A model generated the notes under the pieces. It did no database searches. It saw nothing but the letters and a program-made list of their open reading frames with translations, and had not been told where the DNA came from. From Trileptium ribeirensis (taxonomy: Eukaryota > Nematoda > Enoplea > Enoplida > Thoracostomopsidae), in contig JASANE010018635.1 of NCBI GenBank assembly GCA_030248225.1, forward strand, positions 1-64,000: a stretch of 64,000 bases of DNA, in the 5' to 3' direction. Of the stretch, positions 1 to 10,439 are shown piece after piece (the stretch's first letter is position 1; each line of letters starts with the position of its first letter). Made by a program: the position numbers and the translations under genes.

Positions 1-415
1 TGAAGTCCGTCGAGGCCTCGAGAAGTTGTCTGTTTTCGGTGAGTTGGAGAATGTGAGCATACTCCGGAATGGCAAATCTATTGAGCAATATCGGTCGCAT
101 GATGCTCCAGTAATAGCTTGAGACGTGCGCTGGTAACATATCATATGTGCTCGTCCTTCACTGTTCGCGCTCTGGTTTTGATTTGGAGGGGTGTGTCGGT
201 TGATTGCAGAATCTCTTGTGTGGCGCCATGGTGTTCGAGAAGGGACAACACCTGGACATGATAATGTCTTTCCACCGTGTTGGCGATAATGCCGTCATTT
301 CTGAACAGTGCCGCGTTTCATGCATGTTTGAGAGTTCCGACCAGTCGGTGCCGTGCGAAAGAAATGCAGCATATGGTTTATTTAAGTCCGCTTGATACAC
401 CGGAATCGTTGGCAA
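1..415 (-). pseudogene. NADAR (YbiA-like) domain protein, copy A, frameshifted and cut by window edge
   Basis: The reading begins at an ATG at 415 (MPT...) and shows FLSHG and ELSN motifs. The next stretch, in another frame, has TVERHYH (about 258-281). A third frame near 1-110 has FAIPEYAHILQL and LLEASTDF, ending just where the family's FWG motif should follow. These blocks align in order with copies D and E on the other strand. They match the NADAR pattern known from E. coli YbiA: LSNF, then EHY about 20 residues later, then a D-x-[FY]-WG motif. Known NADAR proteins act on NAD/ADP-ribose-type or riboflavin-pathway intermediates; that role here is only inferred. At least two frameshifts make this copy non-functional. 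The SGNH-like half would lie outside the window. Confidence 0.66.
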
Positions 416-757
416 TTGGAATAATGCTGTCTCCGGCGAAGCGCACGGTCCGACCGCTGGTAATCACCCGCCGGGTTTTATTGTTGGTCGGTTCACCATC
501 GTTATATATTGGAACGTCGGTTGTCGTTGCCGTTCATCTGTAAAGAGAACTTAAATAAGTATAGCCTACCGTCACTTAATCAGTATGTAATTTGCGTCGC
601 TCGCGTTTACTTGTCGTGTATCCTACATTCTTTAAGCCTAGCGTACTTGTTCCTGTCGTGCCCAGGTGATATTTTGGGGTTTTCGGTTACATTGTGATTA
701 TCATGAACGTTATTCCCCTCCCCACAACCTAAAGTCATAGTACCCTTACGTGCTCTT
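416..757. other. spacer between NADAR copies A and B
   Basis: No coding region, repeat or RNA gene recognised. Any open frames are short and unlike known families. Confidence 0.4.
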
Positions 758-2007
758 TCATTCATTATTAAATTGGTAGTAATCTTCTCCTCTGGATGGT
801 GGACGTTCACTGATTCGCCGGAACAGTTCTCTACTCTGCACGAGGCGTTCGATCCAGGTGACCAATTCCGATTGGAAAGCCGGTAATACGACGGGTACGT
901 TACATCTTAGCCGGTCCTCCCCCTGGTAGAAGGGTCCGACCGCGTCCCAGGCTTCGGTCTCCATCAACAGCGCGGGCCACCGTGGCATTATTACGCTACG
1001 GAGTGCCTGCCGTTGGTTCGTGAGTTTTGTCTTCTTGATACGAAATTCCCGAGCCCAGGCATCGCCGGTATACTTGTCAGCGTCCTAATGACGAGCTTCC
1101 GGTGCGACGAAAATGGACGCTCCTCTCTGATGCGCCAATCCAACACTTCCAGGTGGCGTTTGATACGTTTGAAGTAGGTACCCGGCGAGAAGGCTTGCCG
1201 GGTTGCCAACCAAACGTCGCCATATACACCTATAATGAAGATGCAGTCAGTGTGCGGCGTCAGCAGGGCGTTGGCCCATTTCAGCAGTTCCACCATGTTT
1301 AGTGTCGGCCATGTGAGAACGAGCCAATTGTGTTCGTCCGCCATATCGAGGAGTGGTAGGCCTGCTAGTCACCAACGATAATCACCCGGGGCCATCGAAT
1401 GAAACCGTCCCGATTAAATGCGCGAAATTCCTTCAACAGACGGCCGGTTACGTTTTGGCACACCACTCGGTGGTAGCTGCACTGAGCGTGGGTTTACCAA
1501 TGCCCCAGAAATTGTCCATCTAGTTGCTCAGGAGTTGCCGGCTGCCGGTTTTCTCCAACTTCCAACTCCTCAGTGTACTCGTCGATGTTGAATTTGGCCT
1601 TGAAGATTGGGCGCATTAGATGGGGCCGATACTACATCTGCCACCGCCGAATACTGTTGCGTTACTGGCGCTGTAGGGCGATGCAATTCTTTCGGGGAGA
1701 AACCCATTTCTTCCAACACCTTGGCTTCGCCCTGAAACCCCATTAGCTCCAGGACGCCCAGATGATAGTGTTCGGCGGGGCTGGAAAGGCGTCTTCTGTT
1801 GTGTTCTAGCATGAGTTGTATTAGTCAGGGTCGTCTGAGTCCTGATTCCTCATACGGCGGCGGTCGGGGAGTTTGTCGTTGCCAGGATGCTGGGTTCAGT
1901 TCTTGGTTAGAAGGATATCGCAGGAATATGGTCGGTGGTGCAGTTCCGCCCGGGGTGCGCTCTTCCATCAGGATTTGCCGTAGAGTCGACACTGGTGCGC
2001 TGGTCAT
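758..2007 (-). pseudogene. NADAR + SGNH-hydrolase-like protein, copy B, decayed
   Basis: Reading the minus strand: TIFLRY and QEL (about 1930) match the start of copies D and E; SSPAEHYHLG (about 1760-1785) is the NADAR EHY block, followed by a helix-like stretch ending KELHR. DNFWGIG (1493-1520, another frame) is the NADAR FWG motif. Next comes an SGNH-like part: LPLLDMADEHN (about 1325-1350, shared with D and E) and TDCIFIIG (about 1225-1250). FKRIKRHLEVLDWRI (about 1130-1175) parallels FKKVKSYL in copy E. The tail (988-758) contains EAWDAV, also found in copy C. Frames change several times. This copy lies about 1.6 kb beyond the integrase end of the minus-strand Ty3 element, so it may be an accessory 3' gene of that element or a neighbour; the sequence does not decide. 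Confidence 0.6.
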
Positions 2008-2009
2008 TG

Positions 2010-3600
2010 AATGGTGACACTAGTGGATTGTGCGCGTGTACTAAAAGCTAGCCTGCTTGATGGCCCTGCGGCTTCCCCAATGGTTACTCCTCGCTCTTGG
2101 AAGGCCACACTTCTGCCTCCGCGTAGGGCTTCTCCTACCTCCTCGTCTGATGCTGCGCTTTATGGCCTAAAGATCCGATGTCTGGCCTGCCGGTACAAAA
2201 GATGTCTAGTATAGGCTGTTACATGAGCAGCGCTGGGTCGCATGATTCCAGAAGATGTAGTAGCGGCAGTGGAGCGTATCAGTTCGGTGATTGTCATCGT
2301 GGACGCTCCCGGCTGTTCGGCAGTAGCAATTTGAGCAGTTGAACCTCTTCGTGCTGTTTTTGCTTACTTTCGCCGAGTGGCTCGTTGGACGAGAGTCTTT
2401 CTCCGTTCTTCTGTCGGTGCTTGTGTGCGAGGAGGAGTGCCATAGTCCCTGGACGACTGGTTCCCTATGGGGTGTTGGCGCTCCACTATTTGATTCCGTG
2501 TTTGTTCGTCCGCCGCGTGAACCAGAGATCCCCTGTTGGGAGCTAGGCCTTCTAGAACCGCTACTCGATGTTTCCTGTCCTGCCCTACCGAGTAGCTCGG
2601 CGGAGGATGGTTCCTACGAGGCCTGACTGATTCTCTCGTCGTCCGCTTCAACCGATCTCTCTCCCTCATCCCTTATTTCTCTATAAGTCTCCGATAGCGC
2701 GCTAGACATAGGTGAGAGTACTAGAGGTGGGTTTATGATGGCAGGTTCGCGATAAGCCCAATTATAGGGTGACATAGGTTTGTCGGCCGCTGCTGGTGGA
2801 GCGCTGTCAGGACACATGGTTGCTGTGTAATCCCCGATGGTTTGCGTTGACATCTCCATTGGTACTCGCAACTGAGACGCCATAATATGTTCGGCTGTCG
2901 TGATTGGAACATTGGGTGGTCTTGAGCAGCGAGCATAATACCGTAACGCAGATCCTCCGAGGTGCATGGTCCAGGTAGGACGATTCCGCCAGAGGCTTTC
3001 CGGGGCATGGTGGAGAGCGTGAGATCTGCAGGATAGAAATGTTGCACTTAGAGTATTCCAAGATCTACAGTGGGTACGCCGAATGGAATTCCTCGTTGGT
3101 GGCTACTGTTCCTTCCATCGTGGTTACAGGTACCGTATGTTGTTCGTACTCTACTGCTGCCAGGCTCGGGTATGTATGAAAAGGCTTCTTGATCTGTAAC
3201 TTGTTCTTGCGTTATTGGTAGCCATGATCGTTCTACTTCCCTATCTGGATCGGTCAATGGAATCCGATTCCTAACCGTCCGTGGATTTTGGGGTTCGTAC
3301 TCGTCGGTCCGATACTCTACGTGTTCCGCCGCAGCTTGTTCGGCTCGAGGTTCGGCGATAAATGTTAGGGTCATTAGGGTCACCCATCTCAACACTTTCT
3401 GTATCAGAGCTATTACTAATCGCTGTTCTTACGGCACGTACTGCTACCTCATCTACAGGTTCTATTTCAGTAACAAAATCTCTACCAGTGATTATTCGTT
3501 GAGTCGGTTCACTTAACCCTCTTTCCAATACCAAAGCGTATATATGACCTAGCCAGTCTCCTACATTACGTACTGGGTCCACTGCCCTAAAACATGGCTT
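2010..3600 (-). pseudogene. hydrophilic coding remnant between integrase and NADAR copy B
   Basis: Several short open frames follow the integrase: 3582-3271, 3395-3048, 3061-2807, 2967-2614 and 2669-2364. They are rich in R, E, P and S and have no family I recognise. One stretch near 2880-2910 reads TTAEHIMASQ, preceded about 45 residues earlier by ATFLS. This recalls the TTFLS...TVEQHY spacing of the NADAR copies but is 18 residues longer and has no following FWG motif. It could be a very decayed sixth copy. 2010-2360 shows nothing recognisable. Confidence 0.3.
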
Positions 3601-4610
3601 AGTCCTTTTAATGTGTGCACGACATGCACCATTGCTTCTGGATTAGAATGCATTCTTACGCGCATGCACGGCGGGGTGATTCCTAGTATTATGTATGGTC
3701 TACGCCAACGTGGCGTTAGTTTCCTAGATGTTCCTGGTGTGGTATCGTACCTATAAACGCAGACTAGCTCGCCTGTCGAATCTTAGCCGATTTATTTCTT
3801 GTGCGGCTTTCATTAATTGGTATGCACGCTCCCTAATAGAAGCCATCCAGCGCTGCGCGTTGGCCTTATAGGAGTGAGCTTTGGTGTATCCCGTCGATGC
3901 ATTATGTGTGACAAATTCTCCGGGCAATCTAGGATAAAACCCATGCATTAGCAAAAACGTCGGATACTTAGTGGCTGTGTGTACCGACGAATTGTAAGCC
4001 ATTACAAAAAATGGTAAGGATACATCAGAAGAATGGTGATCATTTTGCGGTACACTTACTCGTAGTAGATATAATAGCGTCTTATTAAATCTTTCAATCT
4101 CACCGTTTGCTTGTGGGTGGTAAGCTAGGCTCATGTGCCTAAATATTTGCATATCTTGGCACATGTCTTCGAACATGTGTGCAGTGAAAGCACCTCTTCT
4201 GCTAGAAAATAACTCCCTAGGCGCTCCGTACCTATTTACTACCTCGTATAAGAATATGTGTGCGGCTGTGTGAGCATCCTTGTGCCTTATGGCTATGGCC
4301 ATTGCAAATTTTGTGAATTGATCTATGAATCCAATAACATAGCGGTTTCATACTTGCGACCGAACTTGGATGTGAAGTATATCTACAAATACACGTTACA
4401 TTGGTTGATTTGCCAACGGAATCATGCCCAATCCGGTGGTTATCCGAGAAATCGGGTCCTTAGCGGATTGGCATAGAGTGCATCGCCTGATTTATTGTTG
4501 TGCGGGCTCGAACACACCCTTCCAGTAGTAAAATTGTTTCAATTTCGCCAGTAGGACGTCCTCCATATAGGGTGTTGTGTTCGTGCTTGAGCACTTGTTG
4601 AACTAACGTG
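3600..4610 (-). pseudogene. Ty3-type integrase (HHCC, core, GPY/F-like tail), inactive
   Basis: An HHCC-type zinc region is visible on the minus strand at about 4600-4440, with KQFYYWKG and then CTLCQSAKD. The catalytic core follows: VFVDILHI (4367-4391) carries the first Asp. The usual SD[QR]G second Asp is replaced in LFSSRRGAF (4190-4216). HPQANGEIERFN (4097-4122) keeps the catalytic Glu. The longest uninterrupted stretch is 4302-3751. Beyond it RKLTPRWRRPY (about 3700) resembles the GPY/F module of Ty3/gypsy integrases. Two in-frame stops lie near the first Asp. Integrase would insert the cDNA copy into the host genome; loss of the second Asp and the stops indicate a dead copy. Confidence 0.85.
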
Positions 4611-5387
4611 ATAGGACGCACAATTTGTAGTTTATGTCCCCTGGCTGTAATGGTTTCATGTATAGTATTTTAGTATCTTGAGCTAGTTCAAAATAATGTG
4701 TTTTCATTTCTATTCTCAGAGCACCTAATTCAGCCTTAGGACGTGTTTTGTTACATAAGTACCACCATATCGATCCTAATTTCGCATCATTTCATTGGAT
4801 GTACGGTAAAAGCCGTACAACATTAAAATCAGGAAGGTCCCAAAAAGAACGGTAAGTATATATTTTCATGGGTGTCTTGTGCGTCTTCTATCCTAACTGT
4901 TAATATCTCGGTTTCATAGTGCATCATTAGTTTCATGAACCTATCAAATTCTTGTTCTGTGTGTAGTGTGGTTGCTCTAAAACCAACGGTTTCTGATCCT
5001 GGCCGGAATGATTTTTTAGGCCTTCGAGCCTGAGGTCTGCCTCCAGAACTCGAGATAGTGGTTGTGCGTATCGACATTACTGGTGTTTCTTCTGGGTTCA
5101 TCCTAATTGGGATTGCGCTTAGGGTGGGGTGCTTGCTGTGTTAGCGTTCCTGGGGGTACTGTAGTTATTAGCGTCGGCAACTAGTTGCGAGAGGATGACT
5201 TCGGGGTTGGGTTGACCTGCGGGCGGTTGGGCTCCCCGTAATAGCGGTTGGTGCGCCAGTAGCGAGCGGAGCTACAGCAAGTACTGCGTACGGTAGGTGG
5301 TATTGATCCCATGCACTATGGTGGATGAGGTCCAGTAGGTCGTCCCCGACACACCATTAGGACTTCATAGTTATCTCCTTGCTCCTC
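4611..5387 (-). other. spacer between RNase H and integrase, with one basic ORF
   Basis: This part lies where the RNase H-integrase tether is expected. One open frame (5101-4829, 90 codons) begins with a Ser/Arg-rich stretch and is not recognised. Parts nearby read as Gln/Asn/Pro-rich on the minus strand. No conserved motif is visible. Confidence 0.4.
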
Positions 5388-6660
5388 CTACCCTACGTAC
5401 GAGTCATACCTAGGGTCCCGCGACAAAGCGTCAGCATTACCGTTTTCTTTACCAGGTCTATATTGTATTTCGAATCCCCCGAATTCTAGCAGTAACTCGC
5501 TATGCCACTGGGATAAGCGTGAGTTTCTAGGCGGTTTATCGAATAAAGGCTTGAGCGGCTTGAGATCAGTTTCTACATGGAATTTATGTCCTACAAGATA
5601 ATGCAAAAGTGTACCCGCAGGTCCACCTAATTGCGAAAGCTTCAGCTTCTATTGCGGGGTACTTACGTCCATAATCCCGTAGGGCCTTTCTTGCGTATGC
5701 AATGGGCTTGAGGCCTTGTTTGGTTTTCTGTGACAGTACTACGCCCATTGCGTATCCTGAAGCGCCTGTTTGTAACATGAACGGTTGTGTAAAATCAGGA
5801 TGTACTAGTACCGGTTCATCTAACAATGATTGTTTCAATTTCTTAAATGCTTCCTCACATTTATATGTCCACTTAAATTCTATGTGCTTACGTCTTAGTT
5901 CGGTTAGAGGCTCGCAGATGCCCCAATAATTGGGTATACGCTTGTGGTAGTACCCTAGGAGTCTCAAGATATTTTGGAGCTGCTTCAAAGTCTCCGGACG
6001 TTTAAATTCTTCAATTGCAATTGCTTTCTCTGGTTCCGGTTTGACACCTTCAGTAATAATTATGTACCCTAAGTATTTTAGACTGCCAAGTCCGAGATGG
6101 CATTTAGAGGGCTTTAGCTTTATATTTGCTGTACGAAAGCGTTCGAAGAAAACTCTAATTAAGTTCGCTAGGTGCGCTTCAAATGTTGGTGAGAACACTA
6201 GGATATCTATGTAAATTAGACATTTTCCCATTCGAGCCCCTTTAAAATCATAGACATGCAACGTTGAAAGGCCCCAGGGGACAAATTTAGTCCGAATGGT
6301 AGGCATTATATTCATACAGTCCGGGCATCGTCACGAAAGGTGTTTTATCTTTAGTTTATGGGTCTAATTCTAGCTGCGAGAAACCTTTATTTAGGTCTAA
6401 CCTCGACATTAGCTTGGTGTTTCGGAGGCGTCCCAAGATATCATCTATTCTGGACAGTGGATATGCGTCCTATTCTGCTACTGTGTTTTCCTTCCGAAAG
6501 TCCACACAGAGCCGGAGCGAGCCATCAAACTTGGTCACGTACACTATTGGTGACCCCAAGGTGAGCTTGATGGTGATATTAGTCCCGCATCTAACAAGGT
6601 GTTTAGTTCTTCCTGAGCGGTTCACGTAAGGATTGCGCTAGTCAATATGGTGCCTGCTTG
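5388..6660 (-). pseudogene. Ty3-type reverse transcriptase and RNase H, frameshifted, catalytic residues lost
   Basis: The RT fingers are recognisable in broken frames at 6660-6320. The palm-to-RNase H part is open from 6315 to 5584. The YxDD box reads LIYIDILVFS (about 6186-6213), one Asp short of the usual form. Downstream KPSKCHLG, LGYYHKRIPNY and the connection domain are typical of Ty3 RT. RNase H begins with LQTGASGYAMG (about 5745-5775), where family members have TDAS, so the first Asp is Gly. A second frame (5606-5388) carries TDLKPL and ADALSR. The element cannot be active through this copy. Upstream is the protease region, downstream the integrase. Confidence 0.9.
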
Positions 6661-7625
6661 ATCGATTTGGCATCCCCGGTCTCTATGCTGTGCCTATGCT
6701 CGATGTAACGTCCTAGATCGAAATCATGCGTGCTAAATACGTCTGCATTTTCAGCGATCGCGGTTTTCAATTGCTTTAGTTCGAAAGCTGATAATAACGT
6801 TTTATCAAAATCGATTTTACTTAAGACCGTTTGAGCCCTTTCGTTGTCGATAGAGCGTTTACTTGCCTCAATGTGTGGGATGATTCTTACAGGATGCGCC
6901 GTGATGTTATTTAATTGTTTAGCCTGTTTGTGCTCCTTGTGCCGAATCAAATTTTTGTTTGTGTCCTTTAGAAACTGTACGGTAGGGTTAATCATTGATT
7001 CGATATGGCCAATTGTTTTTCCGGAATAAATAGTGACCGGTGTATTTCCGAAATTCATTACTGCGATTGGTATGGTCTTTTGACTCTTTAATACTAACGC
7101 CTGTGCCATTGCAATATCGACCATTTCTGATGCGGGTACAAATAATGCCGGGCCTACACCGATTTCTGCAATTTCAGGGATAGCGTTGATAAATGTTTCG
7201 GCGTTCGGCTCGATAGTAATGAGCCTCCTACACATTACTGCAATTACTGGCTGGTCATAGCGTTCTAACCTGGCGAATGATATTTTAGCCTCTTCCTCAT
7301 CAACTGCAATTTCTAAGCAACGCTCCTTAAAGTATATAATGCATTTTGACAACTAGAACAGGAAATTTGTTCCTATGATGCAGGGATAAGGTGCGGTCTT
7401 AGCAACAAAAAAATCTGTTTGTACCTTCATGGACCCGATCGACAAAGGTACGCTTATACTGCCATCTGGCGCTAATTCCTGTTATTGGCAGATACTGTCT
7501 TAGTGGAGTCGTCAGGGCGCAACTGGAATCGTAGTATACTTACCAAGTATTGCGATACGATGGAAACATCCGAACCGATGTCTATCGATGTGAGCACCCC
7601 GATGTTCGGTATATGAAAGTTTTGA
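6642..7625 (-). pseudogene. retropepsin-like protease and protease-RT linker of the Ty3 element
   Basis: On the minus strand SIDIGSDVSIVS (about 7550-7595) matches the retroviral-type aspartic protease site (D-[ST]-G), here with Ile in place of Ser/Thr. A frameshift near 7490 separates it from a stretch ending CIIGTNFL (about 7370), the usual flap-to-end motif. An open frame of 236 codons (7352-6642) follows, forming the linker seen before RT in Ty3 elements and ending at the first RT motifs (DFDLGRYIEHRH). The protease start lies about 60 bases past the stop of the membrane-protein ORF, with no LTR-like sequence apparent between them. Confidence 0.72.
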
Positions 7626-7676
7626 TCAACAGCGGTGCTTCCATGTGATGTATTGCGTTAACTTGTCGGTGGTAAG

Positions 7677-8441
7677 CTACTGTGCATGTCCCCTACGTTG
7701 GGCTCGCTCAAACACAGCAAATAGTTCGGTGGGCTCCACCAAAACGACGCTTTCGTCCTCGTTGGTAGCATTTATTCGGGCTGACCGACGAGGGCTCAGT
7801 GTCCGTGGTTCTAAATGTTTATTGGAAGCAGCTGGGGCTAAAACCATTGGTCGAGGCGTGTTTGTAGTACCGTACTCATTTTCGGTCTTAATGCTTAATT
7901 CGAGTCGCTTTGGCTCTGTCCGATCACATGGTCGCTGCTGCCAACAGCGCTGTAGGCGTCCTTTTATGCATTTGGAACAAAAGTCGGATTTCTTCTTAAA
8001 ATAGATTATTGCCCCTATGCCAACGACTAGCAGCACAATGAGCATCCAGAGGTATGGAGCTACTCCGGGTGTAATAATGTATGGAAAATCCATTACCTTC
8101 TTCTTCTGCTCATCTGCTATTTGCTGAACTTGCAGGTTCGTCACCTTGGCGTGTTCCAGTGAGCTCCAAGCAATCGTTTTAAGAGGTATCTCTGGAAAAT
8201 CGTGGACGGTGATGTTGGGGCCATTGTGAACTATAACTTATCCATCTATGGATAATCGCAAAATGATGAGTAAGAAGGTGGATTGCGAGGCAGTTATCAC
8301 AAAGCCTTGGGGTTCAATTAGAGTACCAACTTGCTGATTTACCATTGCTCCCAAGCGTTCTACTTCATCTGAAAAAGTCATAGCAATAGCACAAGTTTGC
8401 CCTAACTGGTGGAGGATCAGCAAAACTATTACTAGTCCCAT
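7677..8441 (-). pseudogene. envelope-like short type I membrane protein, one in-frame stop
   Basis: From the ATG at 8441 the frame stays open to a stop at 7677-7679 except for one TAA at 8238-8240, giving about 254 codons. The N-terminus (VIVLLILHQ) looks like a signal peptide. About 100 residues of ectodomain follow, then a strong membrane segment (WMLIVLLVVGIGAIIYF, about 8000-8055) followed by lysines and a Cys pair. The tail is about 115 residues, basic and Pro-rich. This is the layout of the C-terminal part of a retroelement envelope, but the ectodomain is short and no fusion-protein family is identifiable by eye. The position between Gag and protease is unusual. Confidence 0.45.
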
Positions 8442-8512
8442 TATTTAAATTCCTTGGCTTAGCAGTCCTACCGCAGCTTTTACATATTGACCTAATCCGT
8501 TTGAAGAAGACC

Positions 8513-8815
8513 TTACTGATCCGATCGGTGATGCCCGGTACTTCTATCAACGGTGTTGTCGTGTTCATTGCGGACATTTTCATTGTTCGCGAAGAAACTT
8601 AACTCTGAGATGATATCGTCAGAGTCGAGTGATTCAATTGCGGGCATGTCAAATTCGTCCTCGCCGGCGTCACTGAGTGCTGCACTCAACACACTTTCCA
8701 GCTTCTCCTCGTCAATGAACGTTACGTCAGCGTCGTGGTTTGTGTTTGGAATTTCGTCCATGTCTTTGATTGGGTCACTTTGCAAGATATGTTGAGCAGG
8801 CTTACGTAACCACAA
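8513..8815 (-). CDS. acidic hypothetical ORF in the envelope-like block
   Basis: An open frame of 100 codons, strongly acidic (EEKLESVL, DAGEDEFD, SLDSDDI). It overlaps the start of a basic, Cys-containing frame (8583-8365) just upstream of the membrane-protein ORF. No family recognised. It could be a fragment of the same degenerate envelope-like gene or a small regulatory-type protein; low confidence that it is expressed. Confidence 0.25.
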   Translation of the reverse strand: MWLRKPAQHILQSDPIKDMDEIPNTNHDADVTFIDEEKLESVLSAALSDAGEDEFDMPAIESLDSDDIISELSFFANNENVRNEHDNTVDRSTGHHRSDQ

Positions 8816-8829
8816 TAATCGTAGGTATA

Positions 8830-9680
8830 CTAATTCCTCGCACTTTTGTTTACTACCAACTTCTCTGTGAAAAGTGCGTTAGTCATTGCAGCGTATATGA
8901 TGTGATGTATTGACAGCACCGTAGCTTTGCGTCCGGATTCGTCAAATTCGGTAACGAGGTAATCCAACATGTATGGTACACTTGTTATGGTTTCTAACCA
9001 TTCCAGGTTGGCTTCACTATACGCTATAACCTCATAGTCTGTATGTAATCCCTGCGTGCTGCTTGGTCGAATGGTTATTGTTCCATCTCTCCTAATAGTC
9101 CCATAATCAGCAGACAGGTTTCCGTATGATGCCACTCGCCGTGATAAGTAGCGAAAGTGCACTCCTCCATGGGCATGAAGTTTAAATTATGTCGTTCTTC
9201 ACACACAATACATGTTTGGAGAACTGGAACTTGAGATCGATATACCTCAGTGATTGCTTGTGCGGTGCTCATCGAATTGATTACCCGGACAACTATTTTC
9301 AAGAGTCTTTCGAGGTACTTCAACATGCAAGTGCTGACGTGTATCCCTGGCATAGTGTGTAGGAACGGAGGTGCGAACCCTAACAGCCCGGACAAGACGG
9401 CAGCGTCCCACCGTCGGTCGATTTGGGCCGTTTCAGCTGCCCGAGCTCTGAGCAACTTATGGGCATGGCATATCCGCTCCGACACAACTAGGATCCTTCG
9501 GTAAAAGAGTGTTCTTATTGGCATTCGATCTTCTCCGAAACGTAGCTTAGGTAGTGCAAGAATGTAGTGAGGAAATTTTTCATGACCTTCAGGTTTGATT
9601 GCGGGCACGAATTCTGAATCCGGTCCCAACAATATTAATCGTTCCTCGTCTGGCAGTCCCTGCAAAACTAGGGGTTCCAC
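8830..9680 (-). pseudogene. envelope-like or unknown protein remnant
   Basis: Two overlapping frames (9680-9075, 201 codons, and 9162-8830, 110 codons) appear to be one gene broken by a frameshift near 9120. The first has two arginine-containing sites followed by a hydrophobic glycine/proline stretch (about 9350-9400), then a Cys-x2-Cys motif and further His/Cys residues. A dibasic site followed by a hydrophobic stretch recalls the cleavage and fusion-peptide layout of retroelement envelopes, but I cannot match a named family. Membership of the Ty3 element is inferred from position and strand. Confidence 0.33.
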
Positions 9681-9825
9681 TTTTTCGCTGGTATTATACA
9701 GTGCGAACAGTTTCCTTAATATGATGTCTAACAGGTGTTGTTTGTTTATTTGTGTGCGGCTTTAGTCTAGTTTGTACTTAGGCGTGGTTAAATCAGGTCC
9801 GATATTGTCAGTGGCGAGACCTATA

Positions 9826-10050
9826 CTAACTCGGCCGAAAGTGTACACTTCCCACTGATTTGGGTGACTGTAATGCTTGTTCAATAGACTTCACCAAATC
9901 AGCCGGAGATCCGTTTGGGTTGATTCCAATTTCGCGGGCTTTCTCTGCACTTGATAGACATGTTACGATTTCTGTTTTATTTTCCTGTTGCTGGATTTCT
10001 ATCGCATTTGCTCTCTCTACGGTTTCGTTTACTCTGGGCGTTATAGTCAT
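9826..10050 (-). CDS. small hypothetical ORF, helix-like
   Basis: 74 codons, rich in Glu, Gln and Ala, likely helical, in line and on the same strand as the flanking retroelement pieces. No family recognised. It may be a surviving segment of a longer protein between the Cys-repeat region and the envelope-like remnant. Confidence 0.22.
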   Translation of the reverse strand: MTITPRVNETVERANAIEIQQQENKTEIVTCLSSAEKAREIGINPNGSPADLVKSIEQALQSPKSVGSVHFRPS

Positions 10051-10439
10051 AACTTTCGATCTTTTACCGATTACTACTGGTTTCTAATTATCAGCATTGT
10101 TCTTTCCTAGATCAATAGACTCCACTTTATTATAGTTGGGTTCCATGGTTTTATATAGGTTAGCTCGATCATCATGATTTTCGATGCTCAAAATATTCTC
10201 GGCACTCGGCTTGGCATTGTCTCCTTATAACCCGAAACCCTTTTCACTCTCAAATTGAGCAGCTTCCCCTTCCTGTTTTACACATGATTCATACTTGCTT
10301 CGACCTGATCGCAGTCGGCCACACACATACTCACCTGCCGGGTGGGTAGATTGATCAACAACAAATATAGATCACGATTCCTGACCTTATCATATCTGGT
10401 GGCACCTACACTTACAAACCGAACTCTATTCGACTTAGG

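Noticed and set aside
204..543. Plus-strand short frames near the left edge
   Set aside because: They overlap the minus-strand NADAR copy A and have no family resemblance.
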